In this document: positions 1-8,360 of the stretch, one piece after another
Numbering within the stretch: the stretch's first letter is position 1
Layout: each line of letters starts with the position of its first letter
Source of the DNA: Streptomyces katrae
GTDB taxonomy: Bacteria > Actinomycetota > Actinomycetes > Streptomycetales > Streptomycetaceae
Reading direction: 5' to 3'
Assembly: GCF_000717655.1 (NCBI RefSeq)
Contig: NZ_JNZY01000001.1
Span: 248,001 to 312,000, forward strand
Length of the DNA: 64,000 nt
The notes under the pieces: generated by a model
Seen by the model: only the letters and a program-made list of their open reading frames with translations
Database searches by the model: none
What the model was told of the DNA's origin: nothing
Position numbers and translations under genes: made by a program

Positions 1-2
1 AG

Positions 3-62
3 CGGGAGCAGCTGATCAGCCTGCTGGGGCGGTGCGCGGAGGCGCTCGACGCCCAGAGGTGA
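3..62 (+). CDS. 3' end of an unidentified gene
   Basis: An open frame enters from the left edge and ends at a TGA at 60-62. It gives about 19 residues, ending in a leucine- and charge-rich stretch (REQLISLLGRCAEALDAQR). This looks like the last helix of a helical protein, possibly a small transcriptional regulator, but too little is present to assign a family. The reading is supported only by an uninterrupted frame at the edge and by a plausible gap of about 150 bases before the next gene on the same strand. Confidence 0.4.
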   Translation, partial: REQLISLLGRCAEALDAQR

Positions 63-211
63 GTTCTGCTGCCGAGGTTCCGGGCGAGCCGTATTCCGAC
101 CGTGTTCTTGCCGGGTTCTGGAACTGTCCGCGGGATTCGCGCATCAGGACTCATGGAACCCAGCCGTTCTGTCCCGACCTGGGGCAGTCATGACCGTTCG
201 GAGCGAAGTTC

Positions 212-1297
212 GTGCACCAAGACCCGCCCCGGCGTTCCCGCCGGGCGATATGGATATCCGCCGTCGTGGCCTTCGTGCTGCTGCTCGGCACCGGAGGCTT
301 CGCCGCCTGGAAGCTCGAGTGGTTCTCCGGCGACGGTGACTCCGTGAGCTTCGGCAAGGCCCCTGCGTCCGCCGCTCCCGACGCGGTCGAGCCGTCCCCG
401 GGCGCGCCGTCGGCCCCTCCCACGCCGACCGGCGATCCGGACGTACTCCTGCCGACCGGCCCGAAGTCCGACTTCAAGCAGACCGCCAAGCTCGACGACG
501 GCACGATCATCGCGAAGACCCGCCTCGCGGGCGCGAAGTCAGGTTTCGAGGGCGACGTCTGGGTGTGGACGCCCAAGGAGTACGACGAGGCGAAGTACGA
601 GAAGAGCGCCTTCCCCGTGCTCATCGCGCTCCCCGGCGGCAACGGCTTCCCGAGCAACTACTGGTCCGACCGCAGCCTGGGTCTGCAGAAGGCCATCGGC
701 GAAGGCGTCCGGGCCGGGACGAGCCTGCCGTTCATCGTGGTCATGCCGGTGCTGAACCCGGACAGCAAGTACTACTACGACGGCGCCGACATCCCCGGCC
801 AGCCCAAGATGGGCACCTGGATCGCCGAGGACGTCCCGGCGTTCGCCAAGGCCAACTTCCGGACGTACAAGTCCCGCGACGGCTGGGCCTTCATGGGCTC
901 CTCCTCCGGCGCCTTCGTCGGCATGAAGACCGTCCTGCAGTACCCGGACCGGTTCAAGGCCGTGATCGCCAGCGGCGGCGAGATCGTTCCCGACTCCCCG
1001 CTCTGGAAGGGCCACCAGGCGGAAATGGACGCGAACAACCCCGAGAAGCTCGCGAAGAAGCTGATCGACGGCAACGGCCCCGAGGTCTACATCAACTTCC
1101 AGGTCGGCACCAAGGAGACCGGGAAGGAGCGGATGGCCAGGTTCCAGCAGCAGTACGGCAAGGGCCCCGTCAAGACGACCATCCGCGACATCCAGAACGG
1201 CGAGCACAACGGCTGGCACTACGTCCGGGGCATGAAGGAAGGCTCCCTGGAGTGGATCAGCAAGGTGCTGAAGGGCCCGCAGCCCGCGACCGGCTGA
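212..1297 (+). CDS. Membrane-anchored or secreted esterase-fold protein (paralogue A)
   Basis: An alpha/beta-hydrolase of the esterase-D / antigen-85-like group, probably acting outside the membrane. A basic N-terminus is followed by a hydrophobic segment (about residues 10-32) that acts as anchor or signal. A linker rich in Pro and Ala leads to the catalytic domain. The nucleophile elbow is visible as GSSSGAF near residue 230, and a GEHNGWHY stretch near residue 330 could carry the catalytic His. The start is GTG at 212; the ATG at 190 is in another frame. The next gene encodes a close paralogue, so this is a tandem duplication. The substrate is unknown. Annotating it as a mycolyltransferase would be wrong, because Streptomyces lacks mycolic acids. 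Confidence 0.85.
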   Translation: MHQDPPRRSRRAIWISAVVAFVLLLGTGGFAAWKLEWFSGDGDSVSFGKAPASAAPDAVEPSPGAPSAPPTPTGDPDVLLPTGPKSDFKQTAKLDDGTIIAKTRLAGAKSGFEGDVWVWTPKEYDEAKYEKSAFPVLIALPGGNGFPSNYWSDRSLGLQKAIGEGVRAGTSLPFIVVMPVLNPDSKYYYDGADIPGQPKMGTWIAEDVPAFAKANFRTYKSRDGWAFMGSSSGAFVGMKTVLQYPDRFKAVIASGGEIVPDSPLWKGHQAEMDANNPEKLAKKLIDGNGPEVYINFQVGTKETGKERMARFQQQYGKGPVKTTIRDIQNGEHNGWHYVRGMKEGSLEWISKVLKGPQPATG

Positions 1298-1374
1298 CCA
1301 GGCCGTACGCACGGAGCCCGGGGCCGGGGTGGTGGACGCCACGTCCCGCCGGTCCCAGGCAACCCATCCGATCG

Positions 1375-1415
1375 TTGACACCTCTGTAAGGGGTGTAAGG
1401 GGGACCGATCGGTCC
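1375..1415. promoter_or_regulatory. Putative promoter/operator before the second esterase gene
   Basis: Three elements sit next to each other. TTGACA at 1375-1380 matches a vegetative -35 hexamer. A perfect 9-bp tandem repeat, TGTAAGGGG, lies at 1385-1393 and 1394-1402. The 14-bp perfect palindrome GGACCGATCGGTCC is at 1402-1415. No convincing -10 hexamer follows at the right distance, so the promoter call is weak. The palindrome is a reasonable operator for a dimeric repressor. Confidence 0.4.
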
Positions 1416-1496
1416 GACCCGCGCTCTTCGGGAGCGCCGGAGAAGGAACGGGACAAATCCGTGCAGCATGACCAGCTTCAGGGTGATGGCGGCCTC

Positions 1497-2564
1497 ATGA
1501 CCGAGGAAGGCCCGCTGACCACGGGCCGACGCCGCCCCAAGCGCCTGCGCAGGCTTCTGATCGGCGGTGCGCTGGCGTTCACGCTCGCCGCCGGCGGCGG
1601 TGCGGCGGCGTACAAGTACGGGCTCTTCTCGGACATAGGGGATCCGGTCTCCTTCGGGAAGGTGCAGGAGTCGGCCGCGGCCGAGGAGATCCGGCAGGGG
1701 GTGAGCATGCCGACCGGGCCGAAGTCCGAATTCGTCCGGACCCACCGGCTGCCCGACGGCACGCAGATCGGCCGGACGACCCTGACCGGCGCGAAGTCCG
1801 GGTTCACCGGTGACGTGTGGGTGTGGGTCCCGAAGGAGTACGACGAGCCGAGGTACGCCAAGAGCGCCTTCCCGGTTCTGATCTCCCTGCCCGGCGGCCG
1901 GGGCTACCCCACGAACTACTGGGGGACGGGCCCCGGCCTCGGCCTCCAGAAGGCCGTCAGCGACGGGGCGAAGGCGGGTACGAGCCTGCCCTTCATCCTG
2001 ATCATGCCGGTGCACAACGCGGACACCAAGCACCACTTCGACGCCTCGGACATCCCCGGCGAGCCCAAGATGGGCACCTGGATGGCCGAGGACATCCCGG
2101 ATTTCACGAAGGCCAATTTCCGGACCTTCACCTCCCGGGACGGGTGGGCCTTCATGGGCTCCTCCGCGGGCGGATTCGGCGCCTTCAAGCACGTCCTGAA
2201 GTACCCCGACCGCTTCAAGGCGGCCATCGCCAGCGGGGTCGACATCGTCCCCGACTCCCCGCTGTGGAAGGGGAACACGCAGGCCATGGACGAGAACAAC
2301 CCCGAGAAGCTCGCCGAGAAGCTGATCAAGGACGGCGGTCCGGACGTGTACATCAACTTCCAGATCGGCACCAAGGAGAACGGCCGGGAGAAGGCCGAGA
2401 GGTTCATGAAGGAGTACGGAAAGGGCCCCGTGCACACCCGGCTGCAGGTGATCCAGGATGGTGAGCACAACGGGAAGTCGTACGTCCGCGGTATGAGGGA
2501 GGGCGCTCTGGAGTGGATCAGCAAGGTCATGTCGGCACCGACGCCCGACCCCGGCGTGCGATGA
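1497..2564 (+). CDS. Membrane-anchored or secreted esterase-fold protein (paralogue B)
   Basis: Paralogue of the preceding gene with the same layout: basic N-terminus (RRRPKRLRR), one hydrophobic segment, short linker and hydrolase domain. The nucleophile elbow is GSSAGGF, and there is a matching GEHNGKSY segment near the C-terminus. Long shared stretches such as GDVWVWxPKEYDE and KMGTWxAEDxPxF show a duplication. ATG 1497 gives an N-terminus like that of paralogue A; an in-frame GTG at 1461 behind AGAAGGA is the alternative. The stop overlaps the ATG of the next gene (ATGA), so the esterase and the protease are translationally coupled. The substrate is unknown. Confidence 0.85.
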   Translation: MTEEGPLTTGRRRPKRLRRLLIGGALAFTLAAGGGAAAYKYGLFSDIGDPVSFGKVQESAAAEEIRQGVSMPTGPKSEFVRTHRLPDGTQIGRTTLTGAKSGFTGDVWVWVPKEYDEPRYAKSAFPVLISLPGGRGYPTNYWGTGPGLGLQKAVSDGAKAGTSLPFILIMPVHNADTKHHFDASDIPGEPKMGTWMAEDIPDFTKANFRTFTSRDGWAFMGSSAGGFGAFKHVLKYPDRFKAAIASGVDIVPDSPLWKGNTQAMDENNPEKLAEKLIKDGGPDVYINFQIGTKENGREKAERFMKEYGKGPVHTRLQVIQDGEHNGKSYVRGMREGALEWISKVMSAPTPDPGVR

Positions 2565-3358
2565 ACGTAGTCGTCAAGGGTGTGTCGGCGGCGGCCGCCG
2601 CCGGGGTGGCGGCGGCGCTGGCCGTCGGCTTCCTCGCGGCGACGGACGTGGACGCGAACGCGGTGCACGCGTTCCCCGGCGTCGGCGTGCTCATGGCGAA
2701 CGGGGAGCACTGGTGCACGGCGAGCGTCGTCGACAGCCCCAAGGGCACGGTCGTCGCGACCGCCGCGCACTGTGTGGCCCCGGCCGGCGAGGACGGCGAG
2801 CCCGGAGCGGTCGCCCCCGACGGCCGGGCCATCGGCGACCTCTCCTTCGCCCCCGCCTTCACGGGGGAGGGCGCGGGCCGCCAGCCCCTGGGGGTGTGGA
2901 AGGTCCGCGCGGTGCACGTGGACGAGCGCTGGACCAGATGGGGCGAGGACACCGCCGACTTCGCCTTCCTCAGCATCGAGCCGGACGAGGACGGCCGTAC
3001 GGTCCAGCAGGCGGTCGGCGGTGCCGAGGAGGCCCCGAAGCCCGACTGGACCTCCGGGTACGAGCGCGAGGTGACGGTGGTCGGCTATCCGGAGTCGGAC
3101 CGCAATCCGCAGAACAAGCCCGTCTCCTGCACCACGCAGACCAGCCACGACCAGGAGGACCCCGCGATGCTGTACATCGGCTGCGCCGGCTTCTGGTCGG
3201 GCACCAGCGGCAGCCCCTGGATCGCCGACCGGGGCGGTCCGGGCCATCCGGGGCGGCTGATCGGGGTGCTGAGCGGCGGCGAGACGGACGTGGACTCCAC
3301 GGCCGCCCTGTTCGACGAGAAGGCCAAGGCGCTGTACGAGCAGGCCGCGCGGGACTGA
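2561..3358 (+). CDS. Secreted trypsin-like serine protease
   Basis: A chymotrypsin-fold (S1 family) peptidase of about 265 residues. An N-terminal hydrophobic, Ala-rich segment (about residues 5-30) should direct export. The catalytic triad is readable: His in TAAHC, Asp in DTADFAFL and Ser in GTSGSPW. Cysteines in HWCTAS, AAHC, VSCTT and IGCAG suggest disulfides typical of extracellular proteases. The ATG overlaps the stop of the upstream esterase gene by four bases, so the two are probably made together. A joint role in processing or degrading extracellular substrates is inferred. Confidence 0.88.
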   Translation: MNVVVKGVSAAAAAGVAAALAVGFLAATDVDANAVHAFPGVGVLMANGEHWCTASVVDSPKGTVVATAAHCVAPAGEDGEPGAVAPDGRAIGDLSFAPAFTGEGAGRQPLGVWKVRAVHVDERWTRWGEDTADFAFLSIEPDEDGRTVQQAVGGAEEAPKPDWTSGYEREVTVVGYPESDRNPQNKPVSCTTQTSHDQEDPAMLYIGCAGFWSGTSGSPWIADRGGPGHPGRLIGVLSGGETDVDSTAALFDEKAKALYEQAARD

Positions 3359-3376
3359 GCCCGGGCCCGGCCCCCG

Positions 3377-4312
3377 CTACAGTCTGCGCTCGGTGCTGAC
3401 GATCACGCACACCGCCACGACGACGACCGCACCGCCGACCAGGATCGGCCAGGTCAGGGCTTCGTCGAGGATCAGCGCACCCAGCGCGACGGCGACGACC
3501 GGGTTGACGTACGCGTACGTGGCGACCAGAGACAGCGGCGCCGACTGGAGCAGCCATGCGTACGCCGTGAACGCCACCAGCGAGCCGAACACGACGAGGT
3601 AGCCCAGCGCCAGCCACGAGGCGGTGGAGTAGCCGGCCCAGTCCAGCCCCCGGTGCTCGCCGCGCAGCAGGCCGACGACGATGCCGCCGGCCCCGCCCGC
3701 GAGCATCTGGTACGCGCTGCCCGTGAACGGGTTGCCCGGCAGCGACAGCTTCGACGCGGAGAACGAGCCCAGCGACCAGAGCACCGACGCCAGCAGCACC
3801 AGCAGCACCCCGGAGAGCGCCACCGCACCGCCGATGCCCGGACTGGTCAGCACCGCGAGCCCGGCGAAGCCCAGCAGTACGCCGCCCAGCGTGCGCAGCG
3901 GCGGCCGGTCGCCGGTGGCGGTCCGCAGCACCACCAGCCACATCGGCACCGCCGCGATGAGCAGCGCGGCCAGGCCGGAGGGCACCTCGGTCTCGGCGAG
4001 CACGACGAGGCCGTTGCCGCCGAGGATCAGCAGCAGGCCGACCACGACCGCCGAACCGACCTGGGCCCGGGTGGCCCGGAGCGCGGCCGGCCCGTACCGC
4101 CAGACGACGAGGCCGAGCAGCAGCAGGCCGGCCGCGATGAACCGGGCGCCGGCGGACAGGAAGGGCGGCATGGTCTGGACGACCACGCGGATGGCGAGGT
4201 ACGTCGAGCCCCAGAGGACGTAGACGAGGGCGAGCGCGAACCAGACCGCGCCGGTGACCCTGCGGGCGGTGGATTCCGGCGGCTTGCTCTCAGCGGTCTC
4301 CGAGGTGCGCAT
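3377..4312 (-). CDS. EamA-family (DMT superfamily) transporter
   Basis: An integral membrane protein of 311 residues with about ten hydrophobic helices in two homologous EamA repeats (roughly residues 25-155 and 165-305). The ALVYVLWGSTYLAIR start of the first repeat is typical of RhtA/YdcZ-like drug and metabolite exporters. Substrates of this family include amino acids and purines, but none can be assigned here. It converges on the serine protease with only 18 bases between the stops. It lies about 40 bases downstream of the PEP-mutase-family gene on the same strand and may be co-transcribed with it. Confidence 0.9.
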   Translation of the reverse strand: MRTSETAESKPPESTARRVTGAVWFALALVYVLWGSTYLAIRVVVQTMPPFLSAGARFIAAGLLLLGLVVWRYGPAALRATRAQVGSAVVVGLLLILGGNGLVVLAETEVPSGLAALLIAAVPMWLVVLRTATGDRPPLRTLGGVLLGFAGLAVLTSPGIGGAVALSGVLLVLLASVLWSLGSFSASKLSLPGNPFTGSAYQMLAGGAGGIVVGLLRGEHRGLDWAGYSTASWLALGYLVVFGSLVAFTAYAWLLQSAPLSLVATYAYVNPVVAVALGALILDEALTWPILVGGAVVVVAVCVIVSTERRL

Positions 4313-4355
4313 GACGGGATCCTAGGGTCATTGGCGCGTACAAGCTTCCTGGGTC

Positions 4356-5165
4356 TCAGCCCTTGAGCAGGGCGTTCAGCTCCCCGTACGGGAGGGAGGC
4401 GTCGAGCGCGGTGTACGTGCCGCCCGCGATCAGCTCCTCGGCGGCGCGGCGGACCACGTCGTACGCGGCCGACGCGACCGAGGAGCCGAGGCTGACGCGG
4501 GCGACGCCGAGGGCGCCGAGCTCGGCGACGGACGGGGCGCCGGGGCCGACGAGGACGTTGAGCGGGGCGTCGATGCCCTTGACCAGCTCGGTGACGGTCG
4601 CCGGGTCGGTGACGCCGGGGACGAAGATGCCGGTGGCGCCCGCGCGGAGGTAGGCGGCGGCGCGGGCGAGGGTCTCGTCGAGGCGGTTCGCCTCCTCCCC
4701 GAGGCCGAAGAGGAACGTGTCGATGCGGGCGTTGATGTACAGCGGGACCCCGGCGGTGTCGGCGGCGGCCCGGGCCGCGGCCACCCGCTCCGCGTGGTCG
4801 GCGGCGTCGCGGGTGCCGTCCTCGATGTTGATGCCCACCGCGCCGGCGGCGAGCACCCCGGTGACCGTCTCGCCGACCCCGGCGGGGTCGGCGCCGAAGC
4901 CGCCCTCGATGTCCGCGGTCACCGGGACGGAGACGGCCGCGGCCACGCGGGCGACGAGGTCCAGGGCGCGGTCGCGGGTCAGGGCGTCCCCGTCGGGCGC
5001 GCCGAGGGACCAGGCGACGCCGGCGCTGGTGGTGGCGACGGCGGGGGCGCCGGCGGCCTCGACGAGGCGGGCGCTGACGACGTCCCAGGCGTTGGCCAGG
5101 GACAGCGGCGCGGCGGGGGTGTGGAGTGCGGCGAAGCCGCGGGCGAGATCAACGATGTGGGTCAT
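4356..5165 (-). CDS. Isocitrate lyase / PEP mutase superfamily protein
   Basis: A 269-residue TIM-barrel protein of the PEP mutase / isocitrate lyase superfamily. The acidic metal-binding segment (TADIEGGFG, then NIEDG about 30 residues later) and INARIDTFLFG fit the family. The KKCGH loop of true isocitrate lyases is absent, so a small C-C bond lyase such as a 2-methylisocitrate-lyase or oxaloacetate-hydrolase relative is more likely. No phosphonate genes lie nearby, which argues against a PEP mutase. The EamA exporter gene follows on the same strand. The exact reaction is unknown. Confidence 0.85.
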   Translation of the reverse strand: MTHIVDLARGFAALHTPAAPLSLANAWDVVSARLVEAAGAPAVATTSAGVAWSLGAPDGDALTRDRALDLVARVAAAVSVPVTADIEGGFGADPAGVGETVTGVLAAGAVGINIEDGTRDAADHAERVAAARAAADTAGVPLYINARIDTFLFGLGEEANRLDETLARAAAYLRAGATGIFVPGVTDPATVTELVKGIDAPLNVLVGPGAPSVAELGALGVARVSLGSSVASAAYDVVRRAAEELIAGGTYTALDASLPYGELNALLKG

Positions 5166-5332
5166 GGGCCCAGTTCAGCAGACCGGGCCGGGCCGCGGCT
5201 GGCGATTTCCCGCCGTGTACGGGGCGGCCGCGGCGCCGTTGCCGGGGGCGCTGCCCCTGCCTCCCGCGCCTCGGACGCCGGCGGGGCTGGACCGGCCGGC
5301 GGGGGGCCGGAACGGGTGGGGCCGGGGCCGGA

Positions 5333-6442
5333 CTACGCCAGGCCCCCCTTCAGGCCTGCTCCGCAGAGGGGGAGGACCGTAGTGCGGCCCTGGAGGGGGT
5401 CCGCGGGGGCGAGCGGGCCCACTGCCGCCCAGCAGGCCGCCGCCGTCGGTTCCACGAAGAGCCCGCGCCGGGCCAGGTCCTGCCGGGCCGCGCGCAGGGC
5501 CGGCTCCGGGACCGTCAGGAACGTGCCGCCGGACTTGCGGACCGCCGCCAGGATCTGCCGGGCCCGCGGCGGGGCCGGGATCGCGATGCCCTCGGCCAGG
5601 GTGGGCCGCTGTTCCACCGGGCCGGCGTCCTCCGCGCCCGCCGCGAAGGCCGTGGCCAGCGGGGACACCGCCTCCGCCTGTACCGCGATCAGCGCCGGCG
5701 GTTTCACCCCGCGCCGGGCCAGCTCCTCCACCGCCAGCGCCGCCCCCAGCAGCAGTGTGCCGTTGCCGACGGGGACGACGAGGGTCTCGGGGAGCCGGCC
5801 GCCGAGCTCCTCCCACACCTCGTACGCGTACGTCTTCGTCCCGTGCAGGAAGTACGGGTTGAAGACGTGGCTCGCGTAGAAGACCCCCGGGAGGTCGGCC
5901 GCCTCCCGGGCCGCCACCGCCGTCGCCTCCCGGCCGCCCGGCACGACGCGGACCGCCGCCCCGTGCGCCCGCATCTGCTCCGTCTTCTTCTCCGACGTGC
6001 CCTCGGGCACGAAAACTTCACACGTCAGCCCGGCCCGCGCGCAGTACGCGGCCACGGCCGTCCCCGCGTTCCCGCTGCTGTCCGCGACCACCCGCTCCGG
6101 GGCCAGCCGCCGGGCCAGCTCCGCGAGCATCACCGCGCCCCGGTCCTTGAACGACAGCGTCGGCATCAGGAAGTCCAGCTTGGCGTGAATTCGCTCACCG
6201 AGCGGGACCAGCGGGGTGTTCCCCTCCGACAGCGTCACGGAGAACGCCCCCGGCAGCGGCAGCACGGACCCGAACCGCCAGAGCGAGTTGGGTCCGGCGG
6301 CCGGTTCGAGCGGACTGGCCGGATCCGGCGTGAAGTCGAGATCCCACGGTCCACCGCAGAGCGGGCAGCACCAGGGCGCCGTCCGGGCGTCCGCGCGCGT
6401 GGCGTCCTCGGGGCAGACGTAGCCGGGCAGTGCGTGCGTCAT
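5333..6442 (-). CDS. Threonine synthase-like PLP-dependent lyase
   Basis: A fold-type II PLP enzyme of about 369 residues. A zinc-ribbon-like pair of cysteine motifs (CPED and CCPLCGG) opens the protein, as in many actinobacterial threonine synthases. SFKDRGAV carries the PLP lysine, SSGNAGTA binds the cofactor phosphate or substrate, and VPVGNGT forms the later glycine loop. I chose ATG 6442, which starts directly before the zinc ribbon; an in-frame ATG at 6463 adds seven residues. No hom or thrB gene adjoins it, so it may be a second, specialised threonine synthase-like lyase. The substrate is inferred from family only. Confidence 0.82.
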   Translation of the reverse strand: MTHALPGYVCPEDATRADARTAPWCCPLCGGPWDLDFTPDPASPLEPAAGPNSLWRFGSVLPLPGAFSVTLSEGNTPLVPLGERIHAKLDFLMPTLSFKDRGAVMLAELARRLAPERVVADSSGNAGTAVAAYCARAGLTCEVFVPEGTSEKKTEQMRAHGAAVRVVPGGREATAVAAREAADLPGVFYASHVFNPYFLHGTKTYAYEVWEELGGRLPETLVVPVGNGTLLLGAALAVEELARRGVKPPALIAVQAEAVSPLATAFAAGAEDAGPVEQRPTLAEGIAIPAPPRARQILAAVRKSGGTFLTVPEPALRAARQDLARRGLFVEPTAAACWAAVGPLAPADPLQGRTTVLPLCGAGLKGGLA

Positions 6443-6490
6443 GTGCAGAGCGCCTTTGCTCATTCATGGCCGTTGTGTGGCACGGATGTT

Positions 6491-6573
6491 ACGCGTTCGC
6501 CGGCCTCTTGTGGTGGGGCGAACGCGTGGGTCAACCTTTCGGAGGCGGCAGCCGGGCAAACCCCGAAAGGGTT
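6491..6573. promoter_or_regulatory. Two long inverted repeats in the divergent region before the S8 protease
   Basis: ACGCGTTCGCC at 6491-6501 is exactly complementary to GGCGAACGCGT at 6517-6527 (11-bp arms, 15-bp loop). A second pair, AACCTTTCGG at 6533-6542 and CCGAAAGGGTT at 6563-6573, differs by one extra G. Both lie between the divergent threonine synthase-like and subtilisin-like genes, 80-160 bases before the protease start. They are candidate operators or leader hairpins of the protease. Confidence 0.45.
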
Positions 6574-6652
6574 GTCATGCACATGTCTTAACCCATGTCC
6601 TTTCTGCCGCCCCACCCCCCGCAATGCACCACCTATGAGGAGGACCCCTCGT

Positions 6653-8236
6653 ATGTCCGTGATGCGTCACACCCGCCGGAAACTCGCCGGCATGAGCGCG
6701 ACCGCCGTCGTGGCCCTCGCGCTCGGCGCGGCCGCCGCGTTACCCGCCTCCGCGGCCGACAACGGCCCCCAGGGCGTCATCGAGAACGCCGGTGCGCCCG
6801 GCTCGGTCGCCGGCAGCTACATCGTGACCCTGAAGGACTCGGCCGCCCGCTCCACCGCCGACAGCGGCAAGGCCGTCGCCCGGCGCTACGGCGCGACGAT
6901 CGGCCGGACCTACAGCGCCGCCCTCAACGGCTACTCCGTCAAGGTCTCCGAGGCGCAGGCCAGGAAGCTCGCCGCCGACCCGGCGGTCAAGTCCGTCGTG
7001 CAGAACCGGACGTTCACCGTCGACGGCGCCCAGGGCACCCAGCCCAGCCCGCCGTCCTGGGGCCTGGACCGCATCGACCAGCACCCGCTCCCGCTCGACA
7101 ACAGCTACACCTACCCGGACAAGGCCGGCGAGGGCGTCACCGCGTACATCATCGACACCGGCGTCCGCATCACCCACGGCGAGTTCGGCGGCCGCGCCTC
7201 CTACGGCTACGACGCCGTCGACAACGACAACACCGCCCAGGACGGGCACGGCCACGGCACGCACGTCGCCGGCACCGTCGCGGGCACCTCGTACGGCGTC
7301 GCCAAGAAGGCCAAGATCGTCGGCGTCCGCGTCCTCGACAACAACGGCTCCGGTACGACGGAGCAGGTCGTCGCCGGCATCGACTGGGTGACCCAGCACG
7401 CCGTCAAGCCGGCCGTGGCGAACATGTCGCTCGGCGGCGGAGCCGACTCCGCGCTCGACACGGCCGTACGCAACTCCATAGCCTCCGGCATCACGTACGG
7501 CGTCGCCGCGGGCAACGAGTCCACCGACGCGAGCACCAAGTCCCCGGCCCGCGTCGCCGAAGCCATCACGGTCGGCGCCACCACCAGCACCGACGCCAAG
7601 GCCAGCTACTCCAACTACGGCTCGATCCTGGACATTTTCGCCCCGGGCTCCTCCATCACCTCCTCGTGGGGCACCGGCGACACCGCCACCAACACCATCT
7701 CGGGCACCTCGATGGCCACGCCGCACGTCGTGGGCGCGGCCGCCCTCCACCTCTCGCAGAACCCCTCGAGCACCCCGGCCCAGGTCTCCGCGGCCCTGGT
7801 GGCCGCGGCCACCCCGAACGTGGTGACCGGCCCCGGTTCCGGCTCCCCGAACCGCCTGCTCTACGTGGGCGGCGGCACCACCCCGCCGAACCCGGGCACC
7901 CGCTTCGAGAACACCGCGGACTACGCGATCAACGACAACGCCACCGTCGAGTCGCCGCTCACCGTCAGCGGCGTCTCCGGCAACGCCCCGGCGGCGCTGA
8001 GCGTTTCGGTCGACATCAAGCACACGTACATCGGGGACCTGAAGGTCGACCTGGTCGCCCCCGACGGCTCCGTGTACACCCTGCACAACCGCAGCGGCGG
8101 CAGCGCGGACAACATCATCAAGACCTTCACCGTCAACGCCTCTTCGGAGGTCGCCAACGGTGTGTGGAAGCTCCGCGTGAACGACAACGCCAACATCGAC
8201 ACCGGCAAGATCGACTCCTGGGCGCTCCAGTTCTGA
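6653..8236 (+). CDS. Secreted S8 (subtilisin-like) peptidase with C-terminal P domain and a TTA codon
   Basis: A 527-residue preproprotease. The Sec signal peptide covers about residues 1-35. An I9 inhibitor propeptide (SYIVTLKDSAARS onward) covers about 50-130. The S8 catalytic domain has Asp168 (IIDTGV), His201 (GHGTHVAG) and Ser353 (GTSMATPH). A P/proprotein-convertase domain (about 420-527, starting FENTADYAINDNATVE) closes the protein. ATG 6653 follows GAGGAGG at a good distance. Codon 30, in the signal peptide, is TTA, the rare Leu codon read by the bldA tRNA in Streptomyces, so translation should depend on development. The related family is proteinase K-like. It probably degrades extracellular protein during morphological differentiation. 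Confidence 0.94.
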   Translation: MSVMRHTRRKLAGMSATAVVALALGAAAALPASAADNGPQGVIENAGAPGSVAGSYIVTLKDSAARSTADSGKAVARRYGATIGRTYSAALNGYSVKVSEAQARKLAADPAVKSVVQNRTFTVDGAQGTQPSPPSWGLDRIDQHPLPLDNSYTYPDKAGEGVTAYIIDTGVRITHGEFGGRASYGYDAVDNDNTAQDGHGHGTHVAGTVAGTSYGVAKKAKIVGVRVLDNNGSGTTEQVVAGIDWVTQHAVKPAVANMSLGGGADSALDTAVRNSIASGITYGVAAGNESTDASTKSPARVAEAITVGATTSTDAKASYSNYGSILDIFAPGSSITSSWGTGDTATNTISGTSMATPHVVGAAALHLSQNPSSTPAQVSAALVAAATPNVVTGPGSGSPNRLLYVGGGTTPPNPGTRFENTADYAINDNATVESPLTVSGVSGNAPAALSVSVDIKHTYIGDLKVDLVAPDGSVYTLHNRSGGSADNIIKTFTVNASSEVANGVWKLRVNDNANIDTGKIDSWALQF

Positions 8237-8277
8237 CCCACCGGGAGTGAACGCGGCACGGTGCCGCGGTGAACTGC

Positions 8278-8305
8278 GGGGGCGACCGTCACGGCGGTCG
8301 CCCCC
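8278..8305 (+). terminator. Hairpin terminator after the S8 peptidase gene
   Basis: GGGGGCGACCG at 8278-8288 pairs perfectly with CGGTCGCCCCC at 8295-8305 across a six-base loop, 42 bases past the stop. There is no T tract, as is common in Streptomyces. A second perfect palindrome, CGCGGCAC-G-GTGCCGCG, lies just before it at 8252-8268. Confidence 0.7.
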
Positions 8306-8360
8306 GCTGCGTACTATTTCGCGCATTCGTTCGCGCCCCCCTGATGGAGCCCCACGCCCC

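Noticed and set aside
4356..5165. A phosphonate-biosynthesis PEP mutase.
   Set aside because: No phosphonopyruvate decarboxylase or other phosphonate gene is nearby, and the protein fits the wider lyase superfamily equally well.
5126..6652. A 5' extension of the S8 peptidase frame by 509 codons.
   Set aside because: It is antisense to the threonine synthase-like gene; the signal peptide and ribosome-binding site fix the start at 6653.
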